A stretch of DNA of 64,000 nt from Zhongshania sp. R06B22 (GTDB lineage: Bacteria; Pseudomonadota; Gammaproteobacteria; Pseudomonadales; Spongiibacteraceae): positions 186,001 to 250,000 of the forward strand of contig NZ_JBFRYB010000002.1 in the NCBI RefSeq assembly GCF_040892595.1, written 5' to 3'. A program made the translations under genes and the position numbers. The stretch's first letter is position 1; each line of letters begins with the position of its first letter. Under the pieces are notes generated by a model. It saw only the letters and a list, made by a program, of their open reading frames with translations, was not told the origin of the DNA and searched no databases. Positions 54,462 through 64,000 of this stretch are shown here, piece by piece.

Positions 54462-55496
54462 TTATAGCCAGTCGCTAATGAGTACACCAATGCCAAAACT
54501 TTCGATGGCGTTGTTGTATTCAATTAGACTCTCTCCGTAGCCATTAAAATACTTTACGTAGGCCTTTACTCGCGAATTAATTGGAAAGCTCCAGCCTAGT
54601 TCAATAGCGCCTTTGTTCTCGCTGCGTAAATTATTGCGTAGCATGACGCTTAGTGTTCGCTTGTGCCACTGGTAAATACCCATCCACTCAAAATGGCCTA
54701 GGTATTTCTCGATGTCCGGGTTGTCATCGTCTGCCGCTGACTCCGGTAGTCGATACCAAGGTTTGAACGACATCGCAAAGCGATCGCGCTCAAATACCAT
54801 ATTTAACATAATGCGATTCCAGCTGCGCGATAAAGGCTTGCCGCGGCCGTTGGATTGATGGTTGAAAACAAACTGATTTGCTACATTGCGCAAACCCATC
54901 AATTCCCAGTCATTGGTAAATGTGAGCATGAGCTCGGGTTCGTGGTTGGTTTCCCGGAACGGCGCGGACGCAGCGCTATTGTAGGCCTGCCAAAAAGAGC
55001 GATTGGTGTAACCAACGCTTAGATAGCCATTATTCTTGTAAATCTCTTCCCACACGGTGAGCTTAATGCTGAGCTGAAACTCCAATTCTATGCTGTCCGG
55101 CTCGGCACTATTATTGGCGAGGAAGTCTGTGTAATCGCCAAGGTCGTCGCGGTATGACACCGGGAGTATGTAATTGGTTCGATGCGGTGTTAGCACAAAT
55201 GGATTGTTGGTGGTGAAGCGTTCCAAGGCGAAGCGCTCTTCGATCACACCGCTGCGACGGTCAGTATTTTGTACTTTCTCTCGGCCTGCTTCGTAGCTTA
55301 TTTCTGGGCTTGCCGAAGCTGCCGTCGATGCCTCACAAAAACTGCGCAACTCGGCAACTGTGGTGGAATCGGCGAACGATTGTGCTGCCAGCTGCAGGCA
55401 TTCAGCGACCTTATCGTTGGTTTGTGCATGACTTTGATTTACACAGAACAGGCTGGCATAAAACCATAGCAGAGCCAAGTGTGTGCCTAATCGCAT
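54462..55496 (-). CDS. pldA: Outer-membrane phospholipase A1
   Basis: A 344-residue protein. The ATG at 55496 opens a signal peptide (LALLWFYASLFCVNQSHAQ); upstream in-frame codons lack a ribosome site, whereas AGAGA precedes this ATG. The catalytic His-Ser pair is in FVFNHQSNGRGKPLSRSWNR, the OMPLA signature, and the barrel ends in ESFGIGVLISDWL. A 75-residue N-terminal extension after the signal is longer than in E. coli. It is a calcium-dependent lipase that removes mislocalised phospholipids from the outer leaflet. Confidence 0.9.
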   Translation of the reverse strand: MRLGTHLALLWFYASLFCVNQSHAQTNDKVAECLQLAAQSFADSTTVAELRSFCEASTAASASPEISYEAGREKVQNTDRRSGVIEERFALERFTTNNPFVLTPHRTNYILPVSYRDDLGDYTDFLANNSAEPDSIELEFQLSIKLTVWEEIYKNNGYLSVGYTNRSFWQAYNSAASAPFRETNHEPELMLTFTNDWELMGLRNVANQFVFNHQSNGRGKPLSRSWNRIMLNMVFERDRFAMSFKPWYRLPESAADDDNPDIEKYLGHFEWMGIYQWHKRTLSVMLRNNLRSENKGAIELGWSFPINSRVKAYVKYFNGYGESLIEYNNAIESFGIGVLISDWL

Positions 55497-55675
55497 TATG
55501 ATTATTGTCTCTCTGTTGCTAGTTTGTGGCAGGCGCAATTGTAAACCAAACTAGGGTATTGTGATGGAGTTTTTATACCCAGTTACCTAAGGGGCACCTG
55601 CGCTGGTCACAGCCGCTTGAATTTGCCGCTGAGCCCCCCAATATCTCAATAACTGCTGAGCTAAGTGAGTCCCTG

Positions 55676-56185
55676 ATGCGATTTTTGTTCTTAATATTTG
55701 TTGGTCTACCGATTATTGAAATGTGGCTGCTGCTTAAAATTGGCGCGGTTATCGGCCCGCTACCCACGATCGCTATGGTGGTGACCACCGCGGTAATCGG
55801 TGCGGCCCTTCTTAAACAACAGGGCCTCGACACTTTAACGCGCGCTCAGCAGCGTATGAATTCAGGTCAGGTGCCAGCTACCGAGATTTTAGAGGGCCTG
55901 ATGTTAGCCGTGGGTGGCGCGCTGCTACTTACTCCCGGCTTTGTCACCGATGCCATCGGTTTCGCGTGCTTGATTGCCCCCTTGCGCAGAATGCTCGTTG
56001 CAGCGCTGATTAAGCGGGGTGTGATGCAGGTGCAGGTGAATCAGTTTGGCGGCGGTTCCAGTCCTTTTGGCACTGCCAATCAAGAATTTGGCGCGGAACC
56101 CAATTCTCGCACCCAAGATATACCTCCCCAAGATCGCTCTATCGACCCAGTCATTATCGAAGGCGAGTACAAAAAAGAAGAATAA
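55676..56185 (+). CDS. fxsA: FxsA family membrane protein
   Basis: A 169-residue protein with hydrophobic helices at about residues 1-22 (RFLFLIFVGLPIIEMWLLLK), 27-47 and 75-110. The middle LKQQGLDTLTRAQQRMNSGQ and LLLTPGFVTDAIGFACLIAP are FxsA signatures. In E. coli, fxsA overexpression relieves F-exclusion of phage T7. It lies just upstream of groESL, as in many gammaproteobacteria. Confidence 0.88.
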   Translation: MRFLFLIFVGLPIIEMWLLLKIGAVIGPLPTIAMVVTTAVIGAALLKQQGLDTLTRAQQRMNSGQVPATEILEGLMLAVGGALLLTPGFVTDAIGFACLIAPLRRMLVAALIKRGVMQVQVNQFGGGSSPFGTANQEFGAEPNSRTQDIPPQDRSIDPVIIEGEYKKEE

Positions 56186-56200
56186 TTTTTTGCGGCCGCT

Positions 56201-56228
56201 CTTGAAATGTTTTCTGTGAACCCCATTT
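56201..56228 (+). promoter_or_regulatory. Sigma-32 heat-shock promoter of groESL
   Basis: CTTGAAA (56201-56207), 13 bp, then CCCCATTT (56221-56228) matches the RpoH consensus CTTGAAA-N11-16-CCCCATNT at every fixed position. The groES start codon is about 190 bp downstream, leaving an unusually long leader. Confidence 0.9.
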
Positions 56229-56274
56229 ACAGGACAGCCCACGGTGACTTGGTGATTGCACTTGGTTTTCCCAG

Positions 56275-56296
56275 TTGGAGCATAAGTATGCTCCAA
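56275..56296. other. 22-bp palindrome in the groES leader
   Basis: TTGGAGCATA-AG-TATGCTCCAA is a perfect 10-bp inverted repeat with a 2-base centre, within the predicted groES 5' untranslated region. As RNA it could form a hairpin only with a few unpaired bases at the tip; as DNA it could bind a dimeric regulator. It is not a CIRCE element. Confidence 0.65.
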
Positions 56297-56420
56297 TCCG
56301 TATGAAAGGGGGTTCAGGTCAAAGCACTACAGACTGCAACAGTCTTATGGGTTTGGGCTGATGCCGGCGTAGCCGGTCAAAATAAATTCTAAATCATTGA
56401 TTTAATGGAGATTGACAAAA

Positions 56421-56711
56421 ATGAAAATTCGTCCGTTATACGATCGTGTTGTTATCCGTCGTAAGGAAGAAGAGAAAACTAGTGCCGGCGGTATCGTTTT
56501 ACCTGGTTCAGCAAAAGAAAAGCCAAATCAAGGTGAAGTACTTGCGATTGGTGAAGGCAAGTTGCTAGAGAACGGTGAATTGCGTCCGGTTGGCGTAAAA
56601 GTGGGCGAGCTGGTTATTTTTGGTCAGTACGCTGGTAGCGCAGTAAAAATCGACGGCGAAGAGCTGATCGTGCTGAGTGAATCAGAAATCTTTGGTGTGG
56701 TAGAAGCTTAA
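56421..56711 (+). CDS. groES: Co-chaperonin GroES
   Basis: A 96-residue protein starting [18 protein letters not shown]. The mobile loop is [20 protein letters not shown], and [20 protein letters not shown] is near the end. The ATG at 56421 has GGAG 10 bp upstream. It caps GroEL during folding and is transcribed with groEL, 58 bp downstream, from the sigma-32 promoter. Confidence 0.97.
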   Translation: MKIRPLYDRVVIRRKEEEKTSAGGIVLPGSAKEKPNQGEVLAIGEGKLLENGELRPVGVKVGELVIFGQYAGSAVKIDGEELIVLSESEIFGVVEA

Positions 56712-56754
56712 TTCCCACACAGAATTTCTTTTGAATCAACGAATTAGTTAATAA

Positions 56755-58425
<1,671 letters not shown>

Positions 58426-58445
58426 TTTAGCCCCTCCGTTCTACC

Positions 58446-58473
58446 AAAAACCCCGCTTCGGCGGGGTTTTTTT
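58446..58473 (+). terminator. Rho-independent terminator of groESL
   Basis: ACCCCGC-TTCG-GCGGGGT with a UUCG tetraloop is followed by seven Ts and preceded by As, so it can work in both directions. Confidence 0.95.
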
Positions 58474-58662
58474 ATGCCTCAATTTTGAGCCCCCTCAGCC
58501 TCCCACTAGCTATCTAACATGCTGCCTAAGTTTTGGCTTGTGTGCTCAGGTCTAATTTGTGTAGTATTGTCATATAAATGAAAAAATGTGTATTAGTTGG
58601 GTCTCGGTTGGGCGCAGCGAAACACGATTCAAGTCATAACAATAAGTCTTCAGGTGTCTCTT

Positions 58663-61425
58663 ATGTCCCTTAGTCGTTATTTGTGCGTCCTACTAGCTGT
58701 TGCAGCCTTATCGGCTTGCGGTGGTAATTCTGTCTCAAGCACCGGATCTGTCGGTTCACCGACAGATGGTGGTAATGGTGGTGGGGGCGGAACTCCGACC
58801 CAGGACACCGATTCTGACGGCATAGCGAACGATGTCGATAATTGTCCTCAAGATAGCAATCCGGGGCAGGCAAATGCCGACCTCGATGACCTTGGAGACG
58901 CCTGCGATCCAGACGCTGACAATGATGGTGTACTAAACGGCGGCGATAACTGCCCGGTCGTCGCGAATTCCGATCAAGCGGATTTAGACGGCGATCTTAT
59001 TGGTGACGCCTGTGATGACGAAGATAATAGCGGTGATGGCGGCGGCGATCAGCCCGTAGATACCGATATGGACGGTATTGCGGATGCGGATGACAATTGT
59101 CCCGTTGACTCTAATCCCGGTCAGGCCGACGCAGACACCGACGGCGTCGGTGATGCTTGTGATAACGATGCCGATAATGATGGGGTGGATAATGCCGGTG
59201 ATAATTGCCCTGCGGATGCCAACTTAGATCAGCAGGATACAGATGGGGATGGCATCGGTGATGTCTGCGACCCTCAGGATGATCGCGACACCGACGGTGA
59301 TGGTGTAACAGAAGCTGATGACAACTGCCCCGCGCTCGCCAATACCAATCAGCAAGATTTAGATGGCGATGCCATTGGCGACGCCTGCGATCCAGAAGAT
59401 AACCGCGACAGCGATGGTGACAATGTTGGCAATGAGTCTGACTTATGTGCAGACACCGCCGCGGGCGAGAGTGTAGACGGCAACGGCTGCGCAGTGAATC
59501 AAACCAATGCCTCATGCGGCGACAGCTTTGCCAGCGTCACGGCAAATCGCCACTATCAAGTAAACCTAGTGTCGGCTAGCGGCGAAAATATCAGCTTTGA
59601 AGTGTTTGAGCCCGCTGAAATAAATTGTGGCCAGCGCGCTTTAGGTGCCCACCCTTTGGTTCTTCATAGCCATGGTTTCGGTGGTGCACGGGTCAGTGAT
59701 ACCGGCAGCGGATATACAGGTAATGCGCTTGATAGATTGGTCGCTGGCGGTTACCCGGTAATCAGTATAGATTTGCGCGGCTTTGGCGACAGCGGTGGCA
59801 CCGTGAGGGTGATGGACCCTGAATTTGAAGGTCTGGATCTACTGCAGATTTTGGACTGGGCAGAAGCCAATCTCGATTACCTAGCGTGGCGTGACGAAAG
59901 CACCGGCGACTTAGCAGCGCGCCCAGAAGTGCCAGTGAGTGTTGCTGGTGGCGTCAACTTGCTGACCGGTTCAGTGGGTTCAAGCTATGGCGGTGGCTAT
60001 CAAATGCTGATTCACGGCGTTGATGAAAAGCAGCGCCTAGATGCGATGGTTCCCGATATAACTTGGCACAATCTCCCCTATAGCCTTAATCAGGGTGACG
60101 TTGTTAAATCTGCGTGGTCGCTATTGTTGGTTGCTGGAGGAACGGCAGGTAGTGTTCAGCCAGGCTTGGAGAATCAGGAATCGCCGCTGGCGCGAGGTCT
60201 TGATCCCTTTGTGCTGGAAACCTTGGCGCGCGGCGTGGCGACTAACGAGTTTCCCCGTGATGCGCTGGATTGGTTTACCTATCACAGCCCGCGTTATTGG
60301 TGCGGGCTGAATGGTCAGGCGACCATGCCCTACAGCGTCGCCGCGAGCCCATTGAATAATAATATCAGTAGTGAGTTTAACGAGGTTCCCGGTAGCAATA
60401 CATACACTGGCCAGCCCGGTGTAGATATTTTACTTACCCAAGGTATCCGCGACACCTTGTTTAATTTTAATGAGGCATGGTGGAATTTTCAGTGCTTAAG
60501 CGAGCGAGCGGCGGCAACAGGCCACGAAGTTCGTATGCTGACCCATGAAAGCGGGCATATTATTTCCGGCTTTGTTCCTGAAAGCCCAGACCCACTTTAT
60601 TTTCAAGCGCCAGGCGGTAAGTTTGCCTGTGGCGATATAAATCAGCGCGATGCGACGATTGCCTGGCTAGATGAAAAGCTCCGCGGTTTGCCGGCCGCTG
60701 CTTATCTCAGTGGCGAAAACGCAATTTGTACATCACTCGCGGATGATGATGCGGTGATGATTCCAGTATCACAATTTAAGGCGCGGCGTTCTGTTAATGA
60801 CACAACGGCGGTGACGTTTACTGAATTCAATGATGTGTCGGCAAGCAATATCTTTAATGGTGTTGCCGCTCAAGTCGCCCATTTACCGTCGGCACTGGGG
60901 CAGGGGCAGGACGTTAATATTGTCCCTCTGCTGAGTGTGAACGATACCAATGGCGTCATTGTTGCGGGCATTCCCCAGCTGGACATTACGGTGACAACAC
61001 CCCAGCAGATTAACGACGCGGTATGTGCGCTGGGCAGTATTCCTACCTTGCGAACGGGCTGTGACAGTATCTTGTTTGCCGGTTTGGCGATCCGCAGCGC
61101 TGGTGGTGAGTGGCGCTTGCTAGACGATCAGATAGCACCGGTACGAGGTTTGGGTGAGCATACCGATATCGATATGGTGGGCATAGCCGAGCGGCTAGTG
61201 GACGGTGATGAATTGGGTTTGTGGCTCAGTGGCTATCATCCTCAGTACCTAGAGGCGTTCTCCCGTGACATAACTATACCGGCAGTGAATGTGACAGCCA
61301 GTGTTAGGCTGCCACTGTTTGCTGTTAAGGCAGATGGCCAACCCGACTTTGAAGGCAATGTTGCCGCTTCATTTGGCGCACCTGATTTGAGCGGTGGTGG
61401 TGCAGGGCTGCCTATTCCCCAGTAA
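58663..61425 (+). CDS. Lipoprotein with thrombospondin type 3 repeats and alpha/beta hydrolase domain
   Basis: A 920-residue surface protein. The ATG at 58663 opens a lipoprotein signal (LAVAALSAC, Cys19). Residues about 45-275 hold five calcium-binding thrombospondin type 3 repeats, each with a DxDxDGxxDxxDNCP core and short acidic linkers. The hydrolase part (about 285-680) has PLVLHSHGFGG, the nucleophile elbow GSVGSSYGGGYQML, the acid in LTQGIRDTLFNF and the histidine in LTHESGHIISG. That order matches the CocE/S15 peptidase and esterase group. A beta-rich C-terminal domain completes it. It stands alone between groEL and a terminator; the substrate is unknown. Confidence 0.85.
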   Translation: MSLSRYLCVLLAVAALSACGGNSVSSTGSVGSPTDGGNGGGGGTPTQDTDSDGIANDVDNCPQDSNPGQANADLDDLGDACDPDADNDGVLNGGDNCPVVANSDQADLDGDLIGDACDDEDNSGDGGGDQPVDTDMDGIADADDNCPVDSNPGQADADTDGVGDACDNDADNDGVDNAGDNCPADANLDQQDTDGDGIGDVCDPQDDRDTDGDGVTEADDNCPALANTNQQDLDGDAIGDACDPEDNRDSDGDNVGNESDLCADTAAGESVDGNGCAVNQTNASCGDSFASVTANRHYQVNLVSASGENISFEVFEPAEINCGQRALGAHPLVLHSHGFGGARVSDTGSGYTGNALDRLVAGGYPVISIDLRGFGDSGGTVRVMDPEFEGLDLLQILDWAEANLDYLAWRDESTGDLAARPEVPVSVAGGVNLLTGSVGSSYGGGYQMLIHGVDEKQRLDAMVPDITWHNLPYSLNQGDVVKSAWSLLLVAGGTAGSVQPGLENQESPLARGLDPFVLETLARGVATNEFPRDALDWFTYHSPRYWCGLNGQATMPYSVAASPLNNNISSEFNEVPGSNTYTGQPGVDILLTQGIRDTLFNFNEAWWNFQCLSERAAATGHEVRMLTHESGHIISGFVPESPDPLYFQAPGGKFACGDINQRDATIAWLDEKLRGLPAAAYLSGENAICTSLADDDAVMIPVSQFKARRSVNDTTAVTFTEFNDVSASNIFNGVAAQVAHLPSALGQGQDVNIVPLLSVNDTNGVIVAGIPQLDITVTTPQQINDAVCALGSIPTLRTGCDSILFAGLAIRSAGGEWRLLDDQIAPVRGLGEHTDIDMVGIAERLVDGDELGLWLSGYHPQYLEAFSRDITIPAVNVTASVRLPLFAVKADGQPDFEGNVAASFGAPDLSGGGAGLPIPQ

Positions 61426-61526
61426 AAGAGGGAGGGGGAATCAAAACCTGTAAATCGGCCTAATGATCAAAGGCCAAAGCAAACGTTGGGAAGGGTAGTT
61501 TAAACTTCCCACTACCCGTCCAGAAT

Positions 61527-61560
61527 AAGCATCTCTGTCTATTCCGCAGAGGTGCTTTTC
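61527..61560 (+). terminator. Rho-independent terminator
   Basis: AAGCATCTCTG pairs with CAGAGGTGCTT (one T-G pair) around a nine-base loop and runs into TTTTC. It lies 102 bp after the TSP3-hydrolase gene and ends that transcript. Confidence 0.82.
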
Positions 61561-61691
61561 TACGAAAAAACTGCCTAAGTCCTTCAAACTGAATCAAAGA
61601 AAGCATCGGGCGATAACACACAAGTTCACTCACAGGTCGCGTTTGCCTGTGTTGACATTGTCTGTGACCGGTGTGCCAATTGTTTTAGCTG

Positions 61692-62054
61692 CTAGTTTTT
61701 CGGAACCTCACCAAAAAAACCTATAACACACCGTACTTTACCTTGCTCATCGGTTTCCGTTACATCAAATCCAGACAGCAGCAACTGACCTTCTTGATGA
61801 ATAGCCCAATGGTAGCGGTGAAAATTATGCTGAGAATCCACGCCACTGCTTCGAGAATACACTGCGCCCGGAATCTTTGACTTAACGTCGTGAATATTAT
61901 GCTCAAATCCTTCAATACCAGTGACATCAATAGAGGGGTCAACAAAACGCACATTCGAATCTAGTGCTTTATCTAGGTGGTTTCTAACTTTGGCAGCGTC
62001 AGCTTCATTCCATGCTGCGAGCATGTGGTCAAGCGCTTCGGGATAATTGGCCAT
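61692..62054 (-). CDS. NTF2-like (SnoaL-type) protein
   Basis: A 120-residue cone-fold protein. YPEALDHMLAAWNEADAAKV at the N terminus, VRFVDPSIDVTGIEGFEHNI (about residues 35-54) and the strands FHRYHWAIHQEGQLLLSGFD are typical of the NTF2/SnoaL superfamily. Members include isomerases, hydratases and ligand-binding subunits; no catalytic residue set can be asserted. It lies 46 bp downstream of the MIO-lyase-like gene on the same strand and might belong to its transcript. Confidence 0.75.
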   Translation of the reverse strand: MANYPEALDHMLAAWNEADAAKVRNHLDKALDSNVRFVDPSIDVTGIEGFEHNIHDVKSKIPGAVYSRSSGVDSQHNFHRYHWAIHQEGQLLLSGFDVTETDEQGKVRCVIGFFGEVPKN

Positions 62055-62100
62055 TCGTCACTCCTCGTATATCTAGTAAAAATGGGCAGCCGGTCAAGTG

Positions 62101-63507
62101 TCACCTGCAGGAGTCTTTTGGATGTCTGGTTGGGAACTGCTCCAAACTTTCTTCAAGTAACATTAGCAAGCGGTCGTCCCTCAAGAGTGCAACAGCGTCA
62201 GCAGGAGCAGCCGATTCTTTTACTTTCTTAATAAATTTGCTGGGCTCAGCAAAGATGTCAAATTTTTTATCTGCCATTGCAAGCACGTAGGCTTCAAGTA
62301 TTGAAATTTCCGAAAAATCTCCTAGAACCTCGATTAGATTCTCAACCTGCCCGACGCCGTGCGTCCAAAGGTCTTCAATGCCATACGAAGTTTGTCCCCC
62401 GGATGAGTAGCAACGAGAGCCATATTTTGAACGCATTGCCTCAAGCTTTCCCATCATTAACTTTGGAATTTGAATGAGCCCCAAAGGCGAACCCTGATCG
62501 CCTCCATCAATTGGCACGGTCGTGTCACCACTCAAAATGAAAATAACCCTCTGAACCACCGCCCAGGCACAAAACAGAATGGCTTCTATTAACGCCCCGG
62601 TTTTTATTGATAGGGTTGGGCAAAAAAAGCTGGCCTGTGAAAGTGGTGCAGGTTCGCCTTCGACGAAGAGTGGATTTCCTGAGGGTTTGAAAATTAGAAG
62701 ATTAATCTCACGCATATAGTCTTCGGCAGCAACACAAAAGGCTTCTAACTCCTGTGGTATAGCTCTTATAGAAACTGAACTTTGTTTCTCATGAGAAAAT
62801 CCCCTTTTAACAACCTTAGCTCGAACATGTTGCATAACTGAAGCTGGCCACGATCGTTCCGCGTTACTAAAGTAATACAGCTCGCCAACTCGATTAGAGA
62901 ATTGAGCGTGTGCAATAGAATTCTCCAGAAAAATCGCAAACGGTATCTCAATATTTTTTACCGAGGCTGCGGCAAGACCAATATGTACAAAAGCTCCGTT
63001 AATCAGCGCCATTGCTGTACCTTGCGGCGTGGGTATGTTCTTATCTCTAAATCTCTCAAATACATTACGAGCCCAATGTGCTGCAGGGATTACATCACCG
63101 CATGAATAAGATGAACCCTTTGGAATGAGAGGATTAAAGTCGGTTCTAACGCATAATTCCTGAAGCTCTCGATAACAACGGGTGTCTATCCCGGTGTAGC
63201 CAGCCGCGAGGGAATAAAGTTTGGCGTAAGATATGCACTTTACTTCAAAGGCACAGTAATTCTCACCATACGAAATCGCATGGGTAGACAATATCTCCGC
63301 ATTAATATCAATGTTTTCGGTACCGAAACCTTCCTCCCCGTCTCTATGGCCCGTAAGCGTGTTTGTGCCGTAAACTCTAAAATTCAGCGTGTTTTGAAAC
63401 TTACTAGCAATCTGAAAATCGCGATGTACACGATCATTCTCGGTCGCCCAAAGAGGTGGTGCTTTAGACGAGGCGGCGTAGTTCAATAAATCAAATAAAG
63501 TCTGCAC
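62101..63507 (-). CDS. Divergent MIO ammonia-lyase family homologue with Ser-Cys-Gly core
   Basis: A 468-residue protein from the GTG at 63507 (AAAGGAAAG just upstream; the G is shared with the previous stop). The histidine/phenylalanine ammonia-lyase order of motifs is visible: RVYGTNTLTG (Tyr46), LYSLAAGYTGID, PLIPKGSSYSCGDVIPAAH (residues 127-143), ALINGA (Asn170), QSSVSIRAIPQ (242-252, equivalent to QDxYSxRxxPQ), SGNPL (276-280) and GIEDLWTHG (Glu378). The Ala-Ser-Gly that cyclises to the MIO cofactor is Ser135-Cys136-Gly137, and the catalytic tyrosine of QDxYS is Val245. The enzyme may still form MIO from cysteine, use other chemistry, or be inactive. The region looks AT-richer than its neighbours. 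Confidence 0.72.
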   Translation of the reverse strand: MQTLFDLLNYAASSKAPPLWATENDRVHRDFQIASKFQNTLNFRVYGTNTLTGHRDGEEGFGTENIDINAEILSTHAISYGENYCAFEVKCISYAKLYSLAAGYTGIDTRCYRELQELCVRTDFNPLIPKGSSYSCGDVIPAAHWARNVFERFRDKNIPTPQGTAMALINGAFVHIGLAAASVKNIEIPFAIFLENSIAHAQFSNRVGELYYFSNAERSWPASVMQHVRAKVVKRGFSHEKQSSVSIRAIPQELEAFCVAAEDYMREINLLIFKPSGNPLFVEGEPAPLSQASFFCPTLSIKTGALIEAILFCAWAVVQRVIFILSGDTTVPIDGGDQGSPLGLIQIPKLMMGKLEAMRSKYGSRCYSSGGQTSYGIEDLWTHGVGQVENLIEVLGDFSEISILEAYVLAMADKKFDIFAEPSKFIKKVKESAAPADAVALLRDDRLLMLLEESLEQFPTRHPKDSCR

Positions 63508-63986
63508 TATCTTTCCTTTCTCGCGATAGCCACCGCTAATGCACCAATCGCAATAGCTATGGAGTATAAGGATAGGTCTATGGAGGAAATTGAAGGCCAA
63601 TCTGTGAATCCTGGAATTTCGTCTGGAGAAAATGACTGATCACGAGAATACGCAAATAGATTTATACAAAAATCTAAAACCGCAACCCCACCGATTGCAG
63701 CAAGAGAAATTTCAACCATTTTTTCGTTGCGTATATGGCGCCGCTCAATCGCAGCCGAAATATCCTTGTTTAGTAACTCGCGCTTAACCGCAAGCGAGCT
63801 TTTAAGTAAGTCATACTCCCATGTAAAAAATAACGCGGTCGCGACCATTTTTCGATGGCCCTGAAGACCCAGCCATACGTCATTGAACAGGCTTTCTATG
63901 AAGTCTATATGTGAGGCAATCCTCATGTGGCTCGCGTAGTAGGTTTCCCGTTGAGCTTCTTCTGAAACTCTAGATTTTGAAACCAT
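63507..63986 (-). CDS. Small membrane protein, possibly cut by the window edge
   Basis: I do not recognise this gene. From the ATG at 63986 it codes for 159 residues: a mostly helical, charged N-terminal part (1-88) with ALFFTWEYDLLKSSLAVKRE, then two transmembrane helices (about 90-112, VEISLAAIGGVAVLDFCINL, and about 136-155) joined by a 25-residue loop with SPDEIPGF. The stop TAG overlaps the GTG of the lyase-like gene by one base, so the two are translationally coupled. The frame stays open to the window edge (a TTG lies at 63995), so the true start may lie outside. A membrane anchor or partner for the lyase-like protein is possible. Confidence 0.6.
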   Translation of the reverse strand: MVSKSRVSEEAQRETYYASHMRIASHIDFIESLFNDVWLGLQGHRKMVATALFFTWEYDLLKSSLAVKRELLNKDISAAIERRHIRNEKMVEISLAAIGGVAVLDFCINLFAYSRDQSFSPDEIPGFTDWPSISSIDLSLYSIAIAIGALAVAIARKER

Positions 63987-64000
63987 ATTCCTCAATGTCG

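Noticed and set aside
59111..59515. His/Arg-rich antisense frame opposite the thrombospondin repeats
   Set aside because: Its composition is the complement of Asp-rich repeat codons; there is no start context and no family match.

Overview
The window is chromosomal DNA from a Gram-negative gammaproteobacterium: it carries btuB, pldA, a TonB receptor, a groES promoter that matches the sigma-32 consensus, dinG, yqcC and yajQ. The mix of wax ester synthase, neutral ceramidase, cholesterol-oxidase-like GMC enzyme, acetoacetyl-CoA synthetase and several lipid-related hydrolases fits a marine Cellvibrionales/Spongiibacteraceae-type organism; that placement is inference from gene content only. I see no rRNA, tRNA, CRISPR array, insertion sequence or phage.

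Left part (1-16.6 kb): the 3' end of dinG and yqcC; a FixJ-type regulator divergent from two translationally coupled hybrid histidine kinases; a YgjP-like metallopeptidase; a TetR gene divergent from a GMC oxidoreductase with two palindromic operators between them; a TraF-like outer-membrane protein; and a membrane kinase whose sensor is the ethylene-binding domain of plant ETR1 but which has lost the phospho-acceptor histidine. Next comes a compact stress module: DoxX, an ECF sigma factor and its zinc-finger anti-sigma, divergent from a secreted 110-residue HvfA-like peptide with eight Lys-Cys-Gly motifs in four 48-bp repeats. Two divergent promoters of identical form (TGTAAC-N16-YGTCTT) link the two halves. 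The MNIO enzyme expected to modify such a peptide is absent from the window.

Middle part (16.6-41.9 kb): a MoxR/Bat operon; a wax ester synthase; a cytidylyltransferase plus CDP-alcohol phosphotransferase pair in a gene-poor stretch; and a probable 3-hydroxybutyrate locus (TetR, 3-hydroxybutyrate dehydrogenase, sodium:solute symporter, TonB receptor, alpha/beta hydrolase, acetoacetyl-CoA synthetase). Three copies of TTCAAC-N4-GTTGAA sit in the promoters of the symporter and the receptor, two of them exactly filling the -35/-10 spacer. Directly after the acetoacetyl-CoA synthetase stop codon lies a 3' remnant of an EgtD-type methyltransferase. A zinc-independent MDR oxidoreductase, a DUF445 protein and a secreted neutral ceramidase follow.

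Right part (41.9-64 kb): a cobalamin uptake and assembly operon (btuB, cob(I)alamin adenosyltransferase, btuF, btuC, btuD, bluB, cobQ) under a cobalamin riboswitch with a clear sigma-70 promoter; panE, yajQ, an AmpG-like permease, a rhombosortase-like protease, an alkyltransferase-like protein, carbonic anhydrase, phospholipase A1, fxsA and groESL; a lipoprotein with thrombospondin type 3 repeats fused to a hydrolase; an NTF2-like protein; and, at the right edge, a two-gene unit. One of its genes encodes a divergent homologue of the histidine/phenylalanine ammonia-lyase (MIO) family in which the cofactor-forming Ala-Ser-Gly is Ser-Cys-Gly. The other encodes a small two-helix membrane protein.
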